Shown piece after piece: positions 1-8,541 of a stretch of 64,000 bases of DNA (positions are counted from its first letter, which is position 1; every line of letters begins with the position of its first letter). The DNA comes from Microvirga terrestris (GTDB lineage: Bacteria > Pseudomonadota > Alphaproteobacteria > Rhizobiales > Beijerinckiaceae): assembly GCF_015694425.1 (NCBI RefSeq), contig NZ_JADQDN010000003.1, forward strand, positions 1 through 64,000, in the 5' to 3' direction. The position numbers were made by a program, and so were the translations under genes. Below the pieces are notes generated by a model. The model was given only the letters and a program-made list of their open reading frames with translations, had not been told where the DNA came from and did no database searches.

Positions 1-1
1 C

Positions 2-862
2 GGCCGCCTCGATCTCGAAGGTCAAAAGCGCGCTATCGATTTCATGATCGACGCAGGCTCCGACGGCCTCTGCATCCTGGCGAATTTCTCCGAGCAGTTC
101 CTGCTGCGCGACGAGGAGCGCGAGGCCGTGATGACGACGGTGCTCGAGCATGTGGCGGGCCGAGTGCCTGTCATCGTGACTACCAGCCATTTCTCGACCG
201 AGATCTGCGCCGAGCGCAGCCGGCGCGCACAGGACGCTGGTGCCACCATGGTGATGATCATGCCGCCCTTCTTCGGCGCGACCCTGCGGGTCTCGGAGCC
301 CGGCATCCACGAGTTCTTCCGCCGGGTCTCGGATGCAATCAGCATCCCGATCATGATCCAGGATGCACCGATGGCCGGCACGTCCCTGTCGGCACCGTTC
401 CTCGCGCGCATGGCGCAGGAGATTGCCAATGTATCCTATTTCAAGATTGAGGTGGCCGGCACCGCCGCGAAACTGCGCGACCTGATCGCGCTCGGGGGCG
501 ACGCCATCGAGGGACCCTGGGACGGCGAGGAAGCCATCACGCTGATGGCAGACCTCGATGCGGGCGCCACGGGAGCGATGACGGGCGGGGCCTATCCGGA
601 CGGCATTCGCCAGATCATCGACCCGTATTTCGCCGGTGACCGCGAGGCGGCGTCCGCAGCCTACGAGCGCTGGCTGCCGCTGATCAACTACGAGAACCGG
701 CAATGCGGGCTCTCGGCCGCCAAGGCGCTCATGAAGGAAGGCGGCGTGATCGGCTCGGAGGCCGTGCGCCACCCCCTGCAGCCCCTGCACCCGGAAACGC
801 GCAAAGGCCTGATCGAAATCGCCAGACGCCTGGATCCTCTCGTCCTGAAATGGGGACGATGA
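2..862 (+). CDS. DapA-family aldolase/lyase, 5' truncated by the window edge
   Basis: The protein belongs to the dihydrodipicolinate synthase/N-acetylneuraminate lyase (DapA) family of class I, Schiff-base-forming aldolases. The reading frame is open from base 2, and the codons before the first ATG (base 44) already encode family sequence (GRLDLEGQKRAIDF), so the true start lies outside the window and about 15-30 residues are missing. The likely catalytic lysine is in the strand YFKIE (around residue 136 counted from the internal ATG). The GG.YPDGI segment after the ...AMTGG turn is also typical. The gene faces the VOC dioxygenase operon, separated by about 20 bp. Members of this family next to aromatic catabolic genes often cleave or hydrate 2-oxo acids, but true lysine-biosynthetic DapA is not excluded. 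The substrate is unknown. Confidence 0.8.
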   Translation, partial: GRLDLEGQKRAIDFMIDAGSDGLCILANFSEQFLLRDEEREAVMTTVLEHVAGRVPVIVTTSHFSTEICAERSRRAQDAGATMVMIMPPFFGATLRVSEPGIHEFFRRVSDAISIPIMIQDAPMAGTSLSAPFLARMAQEIANVSYFKIEVAGTAAKLRDLIALGGDAIEGPWDGEEAITLMADLDAGATGAMTGGAYPDGIRQIIDPYFAGDREAASAAYERWLPLINYENRQCGLSAAKALMKEGGVIGSEAVRHPLQPLHPETRKGLIEIARRLDPLVLKWGR

Positions 863-882
863 TCATCGATAGAAACTCGGGC

Positions 883-1851
883 TCACTCTGAGTCCTCAAC
901 AGGCGGTGTTCCATAGGTGTGGAACGACTCCACCGTCTTCATCCCCCAGGCCTGCCCTTTCTTGCGCTCCTCCTCGGTCCAGACGATCGGCTTCCAGTCC
1001 GGTGCGAGGATGAGGCGGGCGCCTGCATTGCAGACCTCGACGCGGTTGCCACCCGGCTCATAGACGTAGAGGAAGAAGGTCTGCTGGACCGCATGTTTGT
1101 GCGGTCCGGACTCGATGGGTACGCCCGCTTCGAGAAAGATGTCGGCAGCCCTGAGGACATCCTCCCGGCTGTCGAGGGCATAGGTCAAGTGGTGGAAGCG
1201 CCCTTTCGCCCCCGTGTGGTCACGGGTGAAGGCAAAGTCATAGCTCTTGTTGGTGAGCGTCATCCACATGCCGGCCTCGGCCCCGTCATTCTGGACGATC
1301 TGCTCGGTCAGGCGGCATCCGAGATAATCTTCGAAGAAGATGCGGTTGGCACGGATGTCGGACGCCAGACAGTTCAGATGATCGAGCCGCCGCACGTTGA
1401 CGCCACGGGCCGGGAAGCGCTGAGCCTGGTTCTTCAGGGCAGGCTTCAGTTCGGGCGGAGCCACATACCATTCCGTCTCGTAATAGAGCTCGATCAGGTG
1501 CCCATCGGGATCACGACACTGGAAAGCCGGACCATGGCCGAGATCACCATCCGTCCAGCCGATGTCGTAGCCGGACCCTTTGAGAGCGGCGACCCGCCGC
1601 TCCAGCGCGGGCTGGCTCCTGGCGCGGAAAGCCATATGGCCCATGCCGGGCTTTTTTGATGCCGTCAGCTTGAGCGAGTGCCGCTCGTAATCGTCCCAGC
1701 CGCGAAGATAGACGGAGTCGCCTTGCCGGCCGCTCTCGGTCATGCCGAGCACGTCGATGAAGAAGCGCAGGCTCTCATCAGGCTTCGGCGTCAGCAGTTC
1801 GAGATGCCCTAGATGCGCGAGGTCGAGCACGGGTTCGTCTTGCATCGTCAT
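883..1851 (-). CDS. Type I (VOC) extradiol ring-cleavage dioxygenase, catechol 2,3-dioxygenase-like
   Basis: This 322-residue protein has two vicinal-oxygen-chelate modules, as in catechol 2,3-dioxygenases. The N-terminal module starts around residue 10 (LAHLGHLELLTP). The C-terminal module carries the expected iron ligands: His in RRLDHLN (about residue 155), His in RFHHLTYAL (about 220) and Glu in NRVEVCNAG (about 272). ATG at 1851 was chosen because the two-module domain begins there; a longer open frame upstream encodes nothing recognisable. It is the last gene of the minus-strand liv/metE series. It would cleave a catechol-type ring next to a hydroxyl and is unrelated in fold to the LigAB dioxygenase encoded 11 kb upstream. 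The substrate is not assignable. Confidence 0.85.
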   Translation of the reverse strand: MTMQDEPVLDLAHLGHLELLTPKPDESLRFFIDVLGMTESGRQGDSVYLRGWDDYERHSLKLTASKKPGMGHMAFRARSQPALERRVAALKGSGYDIGWTDGDLGHGPAFQCRDPDGHLIELYYETEWYVAPPELKPALKNQAQRFPARGVNVRRLDHLNCLASDIRANRIFFEDYLGCRLTEQIVQNDGAEAGMWMTLTNKSYDFAFTRDHTGAKGRFHHLTYALDSREDVLRAADIFLEAGVPIESGPHKHAVQQTFFLYVYEPGGNRVEVCNAGARLILAPDWKPIVWTEEERKKGQAWGMKTVESFHTYGTPPVEDSE

Positions 1852-1878
1852 ATCTTTTGCCTCGTTGAACCTGCAGAA

Positions 1879-1911
1879 CGAGAGCCCGGAGCGGCTGCAT
1901 CCGGGCTCTCG
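1879..1911 (-). terminator. Intercistronic stem-loop between metE-like and VOC dioxygenase genes
   Basis: An 11-bp perfect inverted repeat (CGAGAGCCCGG / CCGGGCTCTCG) with an 11-nt loop lies in the 68-bp gap. There is no T-tract, so it may act as a processing or attenuation hairpin rather than a full terminator. Confidence 0.5.
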
Positions 1912-1919
1912 GCTGACGA

Positions 1920-3053
1920 TCAGGCTGCCTTCTTGGCGCCGGAGCCCGGGCTGCCCCAGACTTCCTCGGCGATTTCGACAATCATGCGCAGCTTCGCCCA
2001 CTGCTCCTCCTCGGCCAGCGTGTTGCCTTCCTCCGTTGAGGCAAAGCCGCATTGCGGCGAGAGGCAGAGCTGGTCCAGGTCGACATACTTGGAGGCCTCG
2101 TCGATGCGGCGTTTGATGTCGTCCTTCTTTTCGAGAACGCCGGTCTTGGAGGTCACGAGACCCAGAACGACGGATTTGCCCTTGGGCAGGAAGCGCAGGG
2201 GCTCAAAGCCGCCGGCCCGGTCGGAATCCCATTCCATGAAATAGCCGTCGACCGGCATGCTGTTGAACAGCACATCGGCCACCGGTTCATAGCCGCCGGA
2301 CGCGATGAACGTGGAGCGGAAGTTTCCGCGGCACAGATGCATCGTGATCGTCAGGTCGTCCGGCTTGTCCTTGAGAGCCTCGCGCACCATGCCGGCATAG
2401 ATCTCGGGCTGCTTTTCCGGATCGTCGCCGCGCTGGCGCAGCATCTCGCGCTGATCGGGGTCGCAGAGATAAGCAAATGATATGTCGTCGAGCTGAAGAT
2501 AGCAGCAGCCGGCATCGTAGAAAGCATGCACGGCTTTGTTGTAGGCCTTGCCGACATCGGCATAGAAGTCGTCCATGTTCGGATAGACACCCATGTTCAT
2601 CATCTTCCGCCCGCCGCGATAGTGCAGCATGCTCGGGCCGGGAAGCGTCATCTTGGCCACACGATCCGTGTTATTCTTCACGAAGCGGAAATGGTCGATC
2701 ATCGGGTGCTGGCCCGAAAAGCCCACCTTGCCGGTCACGCGCAGGGCTTTCGCGATGCCGACGCCGCCCTTGAAGTTCATGCCGGAATCGGCCTCGACCG
2801 AGGTGACCCCGTCCAGGTGCTCCAGGAAGTCGAAGTGCCAATAGGCGCGGCGGAACTCGCCATCGGTCACGGCCTGCAGGCCGATCTCCTCCTGCCGCTT
2901 GATGAGAGCCCGGATCTCACGATCCTCGATCTCCTTCAGGGCCTCGTCGGTGATCTCTCCGTCATGGTGCTTGTGACGGGCCTCTTTGAGGGCTGCCGTA
3001 CGCAGAAGGCTGCCGACCATATCGGCGCGGAAAGGTGGCTTGGTACGTTGCAT
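1920..3053 (-). CDS. Cobalamin-independent methionine synthase II-like methyltransferase (MetE C-terminal family)
   Basis: This 377-residue protein matches the stand-alone C-terminal barrel of MetE (COG0620, YxjG-like). Family features include MVGSLLR near the N-terminus, QLDDISFAYLCDP in the middle, HLCRGN (HxC, zinc-ligand region) and CLSPQCGFAS near the C-terminus (last zinc cysteine). ATG at 3053 fits the family N-terminus (MQRTKPPFRADMVGS) and lies 23 bp after livF. The barrel alone transfers methyl groups from a folate or other donor to a thiol. Its position inside an aromatic cluster containing a Rieske oxygenase suggests handling of methyl groups from methoxy- or methylated substrates, but that is inference. 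It could equally be a housekeeping-type paralogue. Confidence 0.8.
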   Translation of the reverse strand: MQRTKPPFRADMVGSLLRTAALKEARHKHHDGEITDEALKEIEDREIRALIKRQEEIGLQAVTDGEFRRAYWHFDFLEHLDGVTSVEADSGMNFKGGVGIAKALRVTGKVGFSGQHPMIDHFRFVKNNTDRVAKMTLPGPSMLHYRGGRKMMNMGVYPNMDDFYADVGKAYNKAVHAFYDAGCCYLQLDDISFAYLCDPDQREMLRQRGDDPEKQPEIYAGMVREALKDKPDDLTITMHLCRGNFRSTFIASGGYEPVADVLFNSMPVDGYFMEWDSDRAGGFEPLRFLPKGKSVVLGLVTSKTGVLEKKDDIKRRIDEASKYVDLDQLCLSPQCGFASTEEGNTLAEEEQWAKLRMIVEIAEEVWGSPGSGAKKAA

Positions 3054-3076
3054 GGATCGATCCTCCAGTTCTGGGT

Positions 3077-3811
3077 TCAATGGGTTGCGGCGCGCATCGG
3101 CTTTTTCTTCGCCGTCACGCCGAGGTGTTGTTCGAGAGCCGCCGGGTCGTCGATGAGAGCCCGGCTTGAGCTTGCGTGAACGATGGTGCCGCGGTCGAGA
3201 ATGAGTGCGCTGTCGGTCACGCCGAGGATTTTCTGCGCATGCTGCTCGACGACGATGGCAGACATGCCCTCCCCGCGGATGATCCGCGTCAGGGCCGCGA
3301 GCAGCTCCTCGATGATGATGGGTGCGAGCCCCTCCGTCGGTTCGTCGAGCAACAGCAGCTTGGGATTGAGAACGAGCGCACGGGCGACCGCGAGCATCTG
3401 CTGTTCGCCGCCGGAGAGCTGGTTGCCCATATTGGTCCGGCGCTCCTTGAGGCGCGGGAACATGTCGTACACGCGGTTCACGCTCCAAGGTCCTGGGCGG
3501 GATACCGCCGTGAGGTTCTCCTCCACGGTCAGCGACTTGAAGATGTTGCGCTCCTGGGGGACCCAGCCGATCCCTGCATGCGCGCGCTTGTCGGAGCGCA
3601 TCGTCGTCAGGTTTTGGCCGTCGAGCAAAATCGAGCCGCCGCGATGACGGGTCACGCCAATGATGGTGTTGAGGAGCGTCGTCTTGCCCGTGCCGTTGCG
3701 GCCGAGCACGGCGAGAGACTCGCCGGATTTCAGGCACAGGTCGATATTCGAGATGACGATGGCATCCCCATAACCGGCCGAGACGCCCTGCAGGGTGAGA
3801 AGATCACTCAT
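3077..3811 (-). CDS. livF: Branched-chain/aromatic acid ABC transporter ATPase, LivF type
   Basis: This 244-residue ABC ATPase has Walker A GRNGTGKT (about residues 36-43), the signature LSGGEQQMLAVARAL and Walker B LLLLDEPTEGL, in the short form usual for LivF. It is the cytoplasmic partner of LivG in a HAAT-type importer. Its ATG overlaps the end of livG by 8 bp, so the two are probably translationally coupled. It is the fifth gene of the livJ-H-M-G-F series. Liv systems in aromatic clusters often take up benzoic acids rather than leucine. Here the location between oxygenase and dioxygenase genes points that way, but the ligand is not shown by sequence. Confidence 0.93.
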   Translation of the reverse strand: MSDLLTLQGVSAGYGDAIVISNIDLCLKSGESLAVLGRNGTGKTTLLNTIIGVTRHRGGSILLDGQNLTTMRSDKRAHAGIGWVPQERNIFKSLTVEENLTAVSRPGPWSVNRVYDMFPRLKERRTNMGNQLSGGEQQMLAVARALVLNPKLLLLDEPTEGLAPIIIEELLAALTRIIRGEGMSAIVVEQHAQKILGVTDSALILDRGTIVHASSSRALIDDPAALEQHLGVTAKKKPMRAATH

Positions 3812-4556
3812 CGACGCTCTCCCCGAGATAGACGGCGCGCACACGGGGATCGGTCGAGACCTGTTCGACCGTGCCTTCCGTGAACAGCGCACCATTGACA
3901 AGGACCGAGATGCGGTCGGCGAAGCTGAAGACCAGATCCATATCGTGCTCGATCAGCAGAACGGAAACGTCCCGCGGGAGCGCCGCCACCGTCGCCAGCA
4001 ATTCGTGACGCTCCGCCTCCGGCACGCCGGCAGCCGGCTCATCCAGAAGGAGCACGCGGGGCTTGCAGGCAAAGGCGACCGCGATCTCCAGAAGTCTCTG
4101 CTTGCCATAGGCCAGATTGGAGGTCCGCTCGTCGAGTACATCGGTCAGACGAAAGCGTTGTGCGATCTCGACGATCTCGTGGATGATCTCCCGCTTGCTC
4201 CCCGTCACGCGCCACCAGTCCCGTCCCCCACCCAGGCGCTCGGACACGGCAAGGCCGATGGTCTCAAGCGGGGTCATGGCCGGGAAGAGCTGGTTGATCT
4301 GGAAGGTGCGGGCGAGCCCACGCTGCACCCGCAACTCGGGACGCAAACCCGTGATCTCCTGCCCCTCCAGGAAGATCTGCCCGGATGTCGGTTTGATGAC
4401 GCCGGTGAGCAGGTTGATGAATGTCGTCTTGCCGGCGCCATTCGGGCCGATCAGCGCGTGGCGCGCACCCTGCTCCAGCTTGAACGACACATTATCCGTC
4501 GCGACGAGGCCGCCGAAGCGTTTGACGAGGCCTTTGGTTTCGAGAGCAATGGTCAT
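3804..4556 (-). CDS. livG: ABC transporter ATPase, LivG type
   Basis: This 250-residue ABC ATPase has Walker A GPNGAGKT near residue 40 and Walker B LLLDEPAAGV. It ends in the C-terminal VRAVYLGE segment characteristic of LivG. In place of the strict LSGGQ signature it shows NLAYGKQRLLEIA, the usual LivG variant. It forms the ATPase dimer with the LivF encoded immediately downstream. One base separates it from livM, so the operon is tight. Confidence 0.93.
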   Translation of the reverse strand: MTIALETKGLVKRFGGLVATDNVSFKLEQGARHALIGPNGAGKTTFINLLTGVIKPTSGQIFLEGQEITGLRPELRVQRGLARTFQINQLFPAMTPLETIGLAVSERLGGGRDWWRVTGSKREIIHEIVEIAQRFRLTDVLDERTSNLAYGKQRLLEIAVAFACKPRVLLLDEPAAGVPEAERHELLATVAALPRDVSVLLIEHDMDLVFSFADRISVLVNGALFTEGTVEQVSTDPRVRAVYLGESVDE

Positions 4557-4557
4557 A

Positions 4558-5592
4558 TCAAACCTCCCGGGCGGATGGTTTCGGCAGCGTTTCAGGGATC
4601 TTGGCCGAGCGACCGGCCATGCCCTTCCAGAACGTTCTCACCCGCTCCGTCAGGTGCTCGCGGCCGGCCAGCACGATGATGACCAGGATCAGGCCGATCC
4701 AGAACTGCCAGTATTGCGGCGTCCAGGCCGAGATCACGTCCTGCAGCACCTTGAACACGATGGCCCCGATGAGACCGCCATACAGATAACCGACGCCGCC
4801 GATCACGAGCACGAGCATCACGTCCGCGGAGCGGTGGAAGGCGAGCACATCGAGCGACACGAATTGCGTGGTCTGCGCCAGCAGGGCGCCGGCCACGCCC
4901 GCATACGCCGCCGCAAGTGTATAGATTGCCACGAGGCGACGATTGACCGGGATGCCGACAGCCCTGGCTTTCAAAGGGTTGTCACGGATCGAGCGCAGCG
5001 AAAGGCCATAGGGCGAGACGACGATCCTGCGTGCGATGATGAAGAGCAGGAAGGTCACCGTGAGACTGTACGCATAGGCCGTGGTGCCGAAGATGTCGAA
5101 CTCGAACAGGCCGAGGATGGGACCCATAGCGATCCCCTGGAGACCGTCCGCGCCACCCGTGAGCCAGGAGGCTTGGTTGGCGATCTCGCCGAGAACGAGC
5201 GCCACGCCCAGCGTCACCATCAGCTTGGTGAGATCGGACCCGCGCAGCACGAGGAAGCTTGTCACGAACCCTAAGATCGCTGCGGCGATGGCCGCTGCTC
5301 CCAGCCCCAGCAGCGGATCCGCAATCCCATCCCTGGCCAGAATTCCAGCCGCGTACGCCCCCAGCCCGAAGAACGCCGCATGGCCGAGCGATACAATGCC
5401 GGCATAGCCGAGGATGAGATCGAGAGAGAGCGCGAAGAGACCGATGATCGCGATCTCGTTCAGGATCAGATGGCGCTCGGGGAGGAAGTACAGGGTCGCG
5501 GCGGCGATGAGCCAAAAGGCAATTTCGCTAATGCCCCATCGCCCTCTCCGGACCAGGGTGGTTCTGACGTAATCGGCGATATTCGTCGACAT
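4558..5592 (-). CDS. livM: ABC transporter permease, LivM type
   Basis: This 344-residue inner-membrane permease has about nine hydrophobic segments and the LivM hallmark GYAGIVSLGHAAFFGLGAYAAG (positions about 60-82). GGVGYLYGGLIGAIVF follows near residue 280. ATG at 5592 is preferred over an upstream in-frame ATG at 5622, which would run into livH: the sequence AGGACC lies just before 5592 at normal spacing. With LivH it forms the transmembrane channel of the uptake system. Confidence 0.92.
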   Translation of the reverse strand: MSTNIADYVRTTLVRRGRWGISEIAFWLIAAATLYFLPERHLILNEIAIIGLFALSLDLILGYAGIVSLGHAAFFGLGAYAAGILARDGIADPLLGLGAAAIAAAILGFVTSFLVLRGSDLTKLMVTLGVALVLGEIANQASWLTGGADGLQGIAMGPILGLFEFDIFGTTAYAYSLTVTFLLFIIARRIVVSPYGLSLRSIRDNPLKARAVGIPVNRRLVAIYTLAAAYAGVAGALLAQTTQFVSLDVLAFHRSADVMLVLVIGGVGYLYGGLIGAIVFKVLQDVISAWTPQYWQFWIGLILVIIVLAGREHLTERVRTFWKGMAGRSAKIPETLPKPSAREV

Positions 5593-5611
5593 AGGTTCAG
5601 GTCCTGTTGGA

Positions 5612-6466
5612 TCAGCGCGCACGTTCGAACAGCCCTTGCGGGCGCAGAACGAGGACGACGATCATCAGCGTATAGATGACGAAGGCGCCGACGCTCGGCA
5701 CATAGTACTTGCCGGCCACATCTGCGATGCCGAGAATGAGCGAGGCCAGAAACGGCCCGGTGATGCTTGTCGTGCCCCCGACCGTGACGACGATCAGAAA
5801 GTAGATCATGAACTTGAGGGGGAACGTCGGGTCCAGCCCGAGGATTTCCGCGCCGAGCGCACCGCCCAGGCCCGCAAGCCCGGAGCCGAAGGCGAAGGTC
5901 GCGGCAAAGATCAGGCTCACGTTGATGCCAAGCCCGCGAGCCACACGAGGATCGTCCACTGCGGCGCGTAAGCGGCTGCCGAACCGGGTCTTGGTCAGGA
6001 TGAGCTGCAGGGCGACCACAAGGGCGCCGCAGATGACGATGATGAAGCTGCGGTAGAGACCGACCTGAACGCCCATCACATCGATGCGCCCCTGGAGCCA
6101 GACAGGCAACTGGATCAGCTGCTGCTGCGAGCCGAAGCTGTAGTCGACAGCGGCGACCGCCATGAAGACGAGGCCGATGGAGAACAGCACCTGATCGAGA
6201 TGGCTGCGGGTGTAAAGACGCTTGTAGAGGGTCCGCTCCAGCACCAGACCGAGGATCGCCGGAATGATGAAAGCAAGCGGCAGGGTCGCCAGGAAGGGCA
6301 CGCCGCTCCGGTTCATCAGCACGGCCGTGACGTAGCCGCCCGCCATGGCGAAGGCGCCATGAGCGAGGTTGACGAAGTTCATCAGGCCGAGAGTGACAGC
6401 CAACCCGCAGGCCAGCACGAACAGCAGCATCCCGTAGGCAATGCCATCGAAGAGAATGGTGAGCAC
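5612..6466 (-). CDS. livH: ABC transporter permease, LivH type
   Basis: This 284-residue permease starts at a GTG codon and has about eight membrane segments. The LivH signature LMNFVNLAHGAFAMAGGY lies near residue 30 and GTTSITGPFLASLILGIADV near residue 230. It pairs with LivM. It lies 57 bp downstream of the first Liv binding-protein gene, across a strong stem-loop that probably lowers permease expression relative to the binding protein. Confidence 0.92.
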   Translation of the reverse strand: MLTILFDGIAYGMLLFVLACGLAVTLGLMNFVNLAHGAFAMAGGYVTAVLMNRSGVPFLATLPLAFIIPAILGLVLERTLYKRLYTRSHLDQVLFSIGLVFMAVAAVDYSFGSQQQLIQLPVWLQGRIDVMGVQVGLYRSFIIVICGALVVALQLILTKTRFGSRLRAAVDDPRVARGLGINVSLIFAATFAFGSGLAGLGGALGAEILGLDPTFPLKFMIYFLIVVTVGGTTSITGPFLASLILGIADVAGKYYVPSVGAFVIYTLMIVVLVLRPQGLFERAR

Positions 6467-6485
6467 CGTGTTCTCCGAAAACTGT

Positions 6486-6514
6486 GAGAGGCGCTATTCA
6501 TGACAGCGCCTCTC
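6486..6514 (-). terminator. Stem-loop between livJ and livH (expression-ratio hairpin)
   Basis: A perfect 10-bp inverted repeat (GAGAGGCGCT / AGCGCCTCTC) with a 9-nt loop sits directly after the livJ stop codon and before livH. Such hairpins after binding-protein genes stabilise the upstream mRNA or partially terminate transcription. Confidence 0.6.
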
Positions 6515-6516
6515 CC

Positions 6517-6867
6517 GTTGAGATCAATTGGCCTTGGCGGCCTTGACCGGATCCTTGACGTTCGGGATCGTGGCAAACTCCACATTGTAGAGCTCCCCGT
6601 CCTTGCGCTCCACCTTGCGCACATAGATGTTCTGCACGATGTCGCGGGTCTGCGGGTCGATGGACACCGGTCCGCGCGGGCTGGTCCAGCTTAGGCCCTT
6701 CATGGCATCGATCAGCGCCTGACCGCCTTGACCGTTGGTCTTCTTCAGGCCCTCGTAGATCAGGTGCATGCCGTCATAGCCGCCTACCGCCATGAAGTTC
6801 GGCCGCATGTTCGGGTTCGCCTTCTTGAAGGCTTCCACGAACGCCTTGTTCTCCGGGCTGTCGTGAG
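6517..6867. repeat. 351-bp identity block, copy 1 (3' end of first livJ)
   Basis: Bases 6517-6867 are identical, base for base, to 10776-11126. They cover the last ~113 codons, the stop codon and 7 bp of downstream sequence of the first livJ gene. Identity ends sharply on both sides: CCC before versus TTT, then GAGCCG versus GAGATG. The pattern indicates recent gene conversion or duplication. Confidence 0.9.
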
Positions 6868-7699
6868 CCGCCGAGTAGTGCTGGGTGGTGATCGCCCCGA
6901 GAGCGACATCGCCCATGCCGTTCAGGATGTCGTCATCCGTGACGTCGCCGGGTCCGATCAGCTTGACGCCGCTCTTGTCGAGGCCGCGCTCCACGAACTG
7001 CTTCATGAACTGGGCGCCGATGCCGGACGGCACGAACACGAAGAGCGCATCAGGCTTAGCGTCGGCCACCTTCTGCAGGAAGGGTGAGAAGTCGGGATTC
7101 GCCAGCGGCACTCGCAGATTCTCCACCTGGCCACCCTTGCCCGTGAAGGCGCCGGTAAAGGCCTTTTCTGCATCGATGCCCGGACCGTAGTCGGACACCA
7201 GAGTCACGACTTTCTTGATGCCGTTCTGCGAAGCCCAATCGGCCATCGGCACAGTGGCCTGCGGCAGGGTGAAGCTGGTGCGCACGATGAAGGGCGAAGC
7301 CTCGGTAATGGTGGCCGTGGCGGCAGCCATGACGACCTGGGGAACTTTGGCCTGCGTGGCGAGCGGCGCCGGTGCCAGCGCCAGCGGGGTGAGGCCGAAG
7401 CCGGCCATGACGGCGATCTTGTCGTTGACGATCAGCTCCTGGGCCAAGCGCTTGGTCACGTCGGCCACGCCCGTGTCATCCTTCACGATGAGCTGGATCG
7501 TCTTGCCCGCCACCGTGTCGCCCTTCTGCTGCATGTACAGCTTGGCCGCCGCTTCGATCTGCCGGCCCGTCGAGGCAAACGGCCCCGTCATCGGCAGAAT
7601 GAGCCCGATCTTCACCGTCTCCTGCGCCAAAGCCGCCCCGCCGAGTGCCAGCGTCACCGCCGCCGCTCCCACGGCGCTCAAGAATGTCCGACGTCGCAT
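6524..7699 (-). CDS. livJ: Liv-type periplasmic substrate-binding protein (first copy)
   Basis: This 391-residue protein is of the leucine/aromatic-acid binding family (Peripla_BP_6). It begins with a signal peptide (MRRRTFLSAVGAAAVTLALGG, cleaved around AALAQ) and continues ETVKIGLILPMTGPFASTG, with two Rossmann-like lobes. It is the periplasmic receptor for the LivHMGF set downstream. It is a close paralogue of the protein at 10783-11958: the N-terminal third is nearly the same, the middle is more divergent and the C-terminal ~113 residues are identical. The mid-region differences (for example around residues 95-125 and 225-250) probably tune ligand choice. A GntR regulator gene lies just upstream. 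Confidence 0.92.
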   Translation of the reverse strand: MRRRTFLSAVGAAAVTLALGGAALAQETVKIGLILPMTGPFASTGRQIEAAAKLYMQQKGDTVAGKTIQLIVKDDTGVADVTKRLAQELIVNDKIAVMAGFGLTPLALAPAPLATQAKVPQVVMAAATATITEASPFIVRTSFTLPQATVPMADWASQNGIKKVVTLVSDYGPGIDAEKAFTGAFTGKGGQVENLRVPLANPDFSPFLQKVADAKPDALFVFVPSGIGAQFMKQFVERGLDKSGVKLIGPGDVTDDDILNGMGDVALGAITTQHYSAAHDSPENKAFVEAFKKANPNMRPNFMAVGGYDGMHLIYEGLKKTNGQGGQALIDAMKGLSWTSPRGPVSIDPQTRDIVQNIYVRKVERKDGELYNVEFATIPNVKDPVKAAKAN

Positions 7700-7741
7700 A
7701 TGCTTCTCCCTCTTTATGTTTGGCGTCTTCGCCTTTGCTTA

Positions 7742-8503
7742 TCACGCGCGGATGCGCCTTTTGATGAGGACCGAACCTGGTACCAGGTCCATGTCTCTTT
7801 GGTTTGTGAGTGCTCGTTCCAGATTGCGATGAGCGATCCGGGCATGCTCGCGCATGATGGCCTCGGCGCGGGCGCCTTCCCGTCGCTCGATGGCGGTGAG
7901 AACGCAGTGATGCTGGTCCTGGGCCACACTGAGGATGTAGTTCATCTCCGGGGAGCGTGACTGGACAGGCACCAGGGCGCTGGGCGAGGCGAACGGCAAG
8001 GCGTTGACCCGCTCAAGCTGCCTGGCAAGTGCCTGACTGTCGGCCATGCTGATCAGAATGTCGTGGAAGCGGGCGTTCAGCTCGACATAGCGCAACAGAT
8101 CGATCTCGGCTGAGGCATGACGCATGACGTCGTCGATCGCATCGAGGCAATCGGATGCATTGCGGAGATCCGTTCGGCTGACGCCGCGTTCCGCTGCCAG
8201 ACGCGCTGCAAGACCTTCGAGCGTTCCACGGATTTCAATGGCCTCGAAGACCTCCTTCTCGGAAAAGGTCTTGACGGAAAAACCTCCGGACGGAATGGCC
8301 TCAAGCAAGCCTTCCTCTTCGAGCCGGACGAGCGCCATGCGGACCGGGGTTCGGGAGACGCCGAGACGCTCGACCATCTGCAGTTCGGAAACGCGCTCGC
8401 CAGGATTGAGCTCGCCACGCAGGACGAGATCGCGCAGGGCAAGCTGCGCTTTCACCGTCTGCGTCACCGAGCGGTCATTGCCATTTTCCGCCGCCTTGAT
8501 CAT
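7742..8503 (-). CDS. GntR-family transcriptional regulator with FCD domain
   Basis: This 253-residue protein has an N-terminal winged helix (about residues 12-80; SELQMVERLGVSRTPVRMALVRLEEEGLLE is the recognition region) and a C-terminal all-helical FCD ligand domain with the metal-binding-type histidines (for example ELNARFHDILI and ILSVAQDQHHCVLTAI). It sits inside the same-strand series between reductase and livJ. FCD regulators usually bind an organic-acid metabolite and are released from palindromic operators. The paired TGTATACA palindromes upstream of the Rieske gene (10630 and 10725) are the best local candidates. It is probably a repressor of this cluster. Confidence 0.88.
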   Translation of the reverse strand: MIKAAENGNDRSVTQTVKAQLALRDLVLRGELNPGERVSELQMVERLGVSRTPVRMALVRLEEEGLLEAIPSGGFSVKTFSEKEVFEAIEIRGTLEGLAARLAAERGVSRTDLRNASDCLDAIDDVMRHASAEIDLLRYVELNARFHDILISMADSQALARQLERVNALPFASPSALVPVQSRSPEMNYILSVAQDQHHCVLTAIERREGARAEAIMREHARIAHRNLERALTNQRDMDLVPGSVLIKRRIRA

Positions 8504-8541
8504 GGTTTCCCTGCCCCTCTTCCGCGCTCAAGCTAAGCCGT

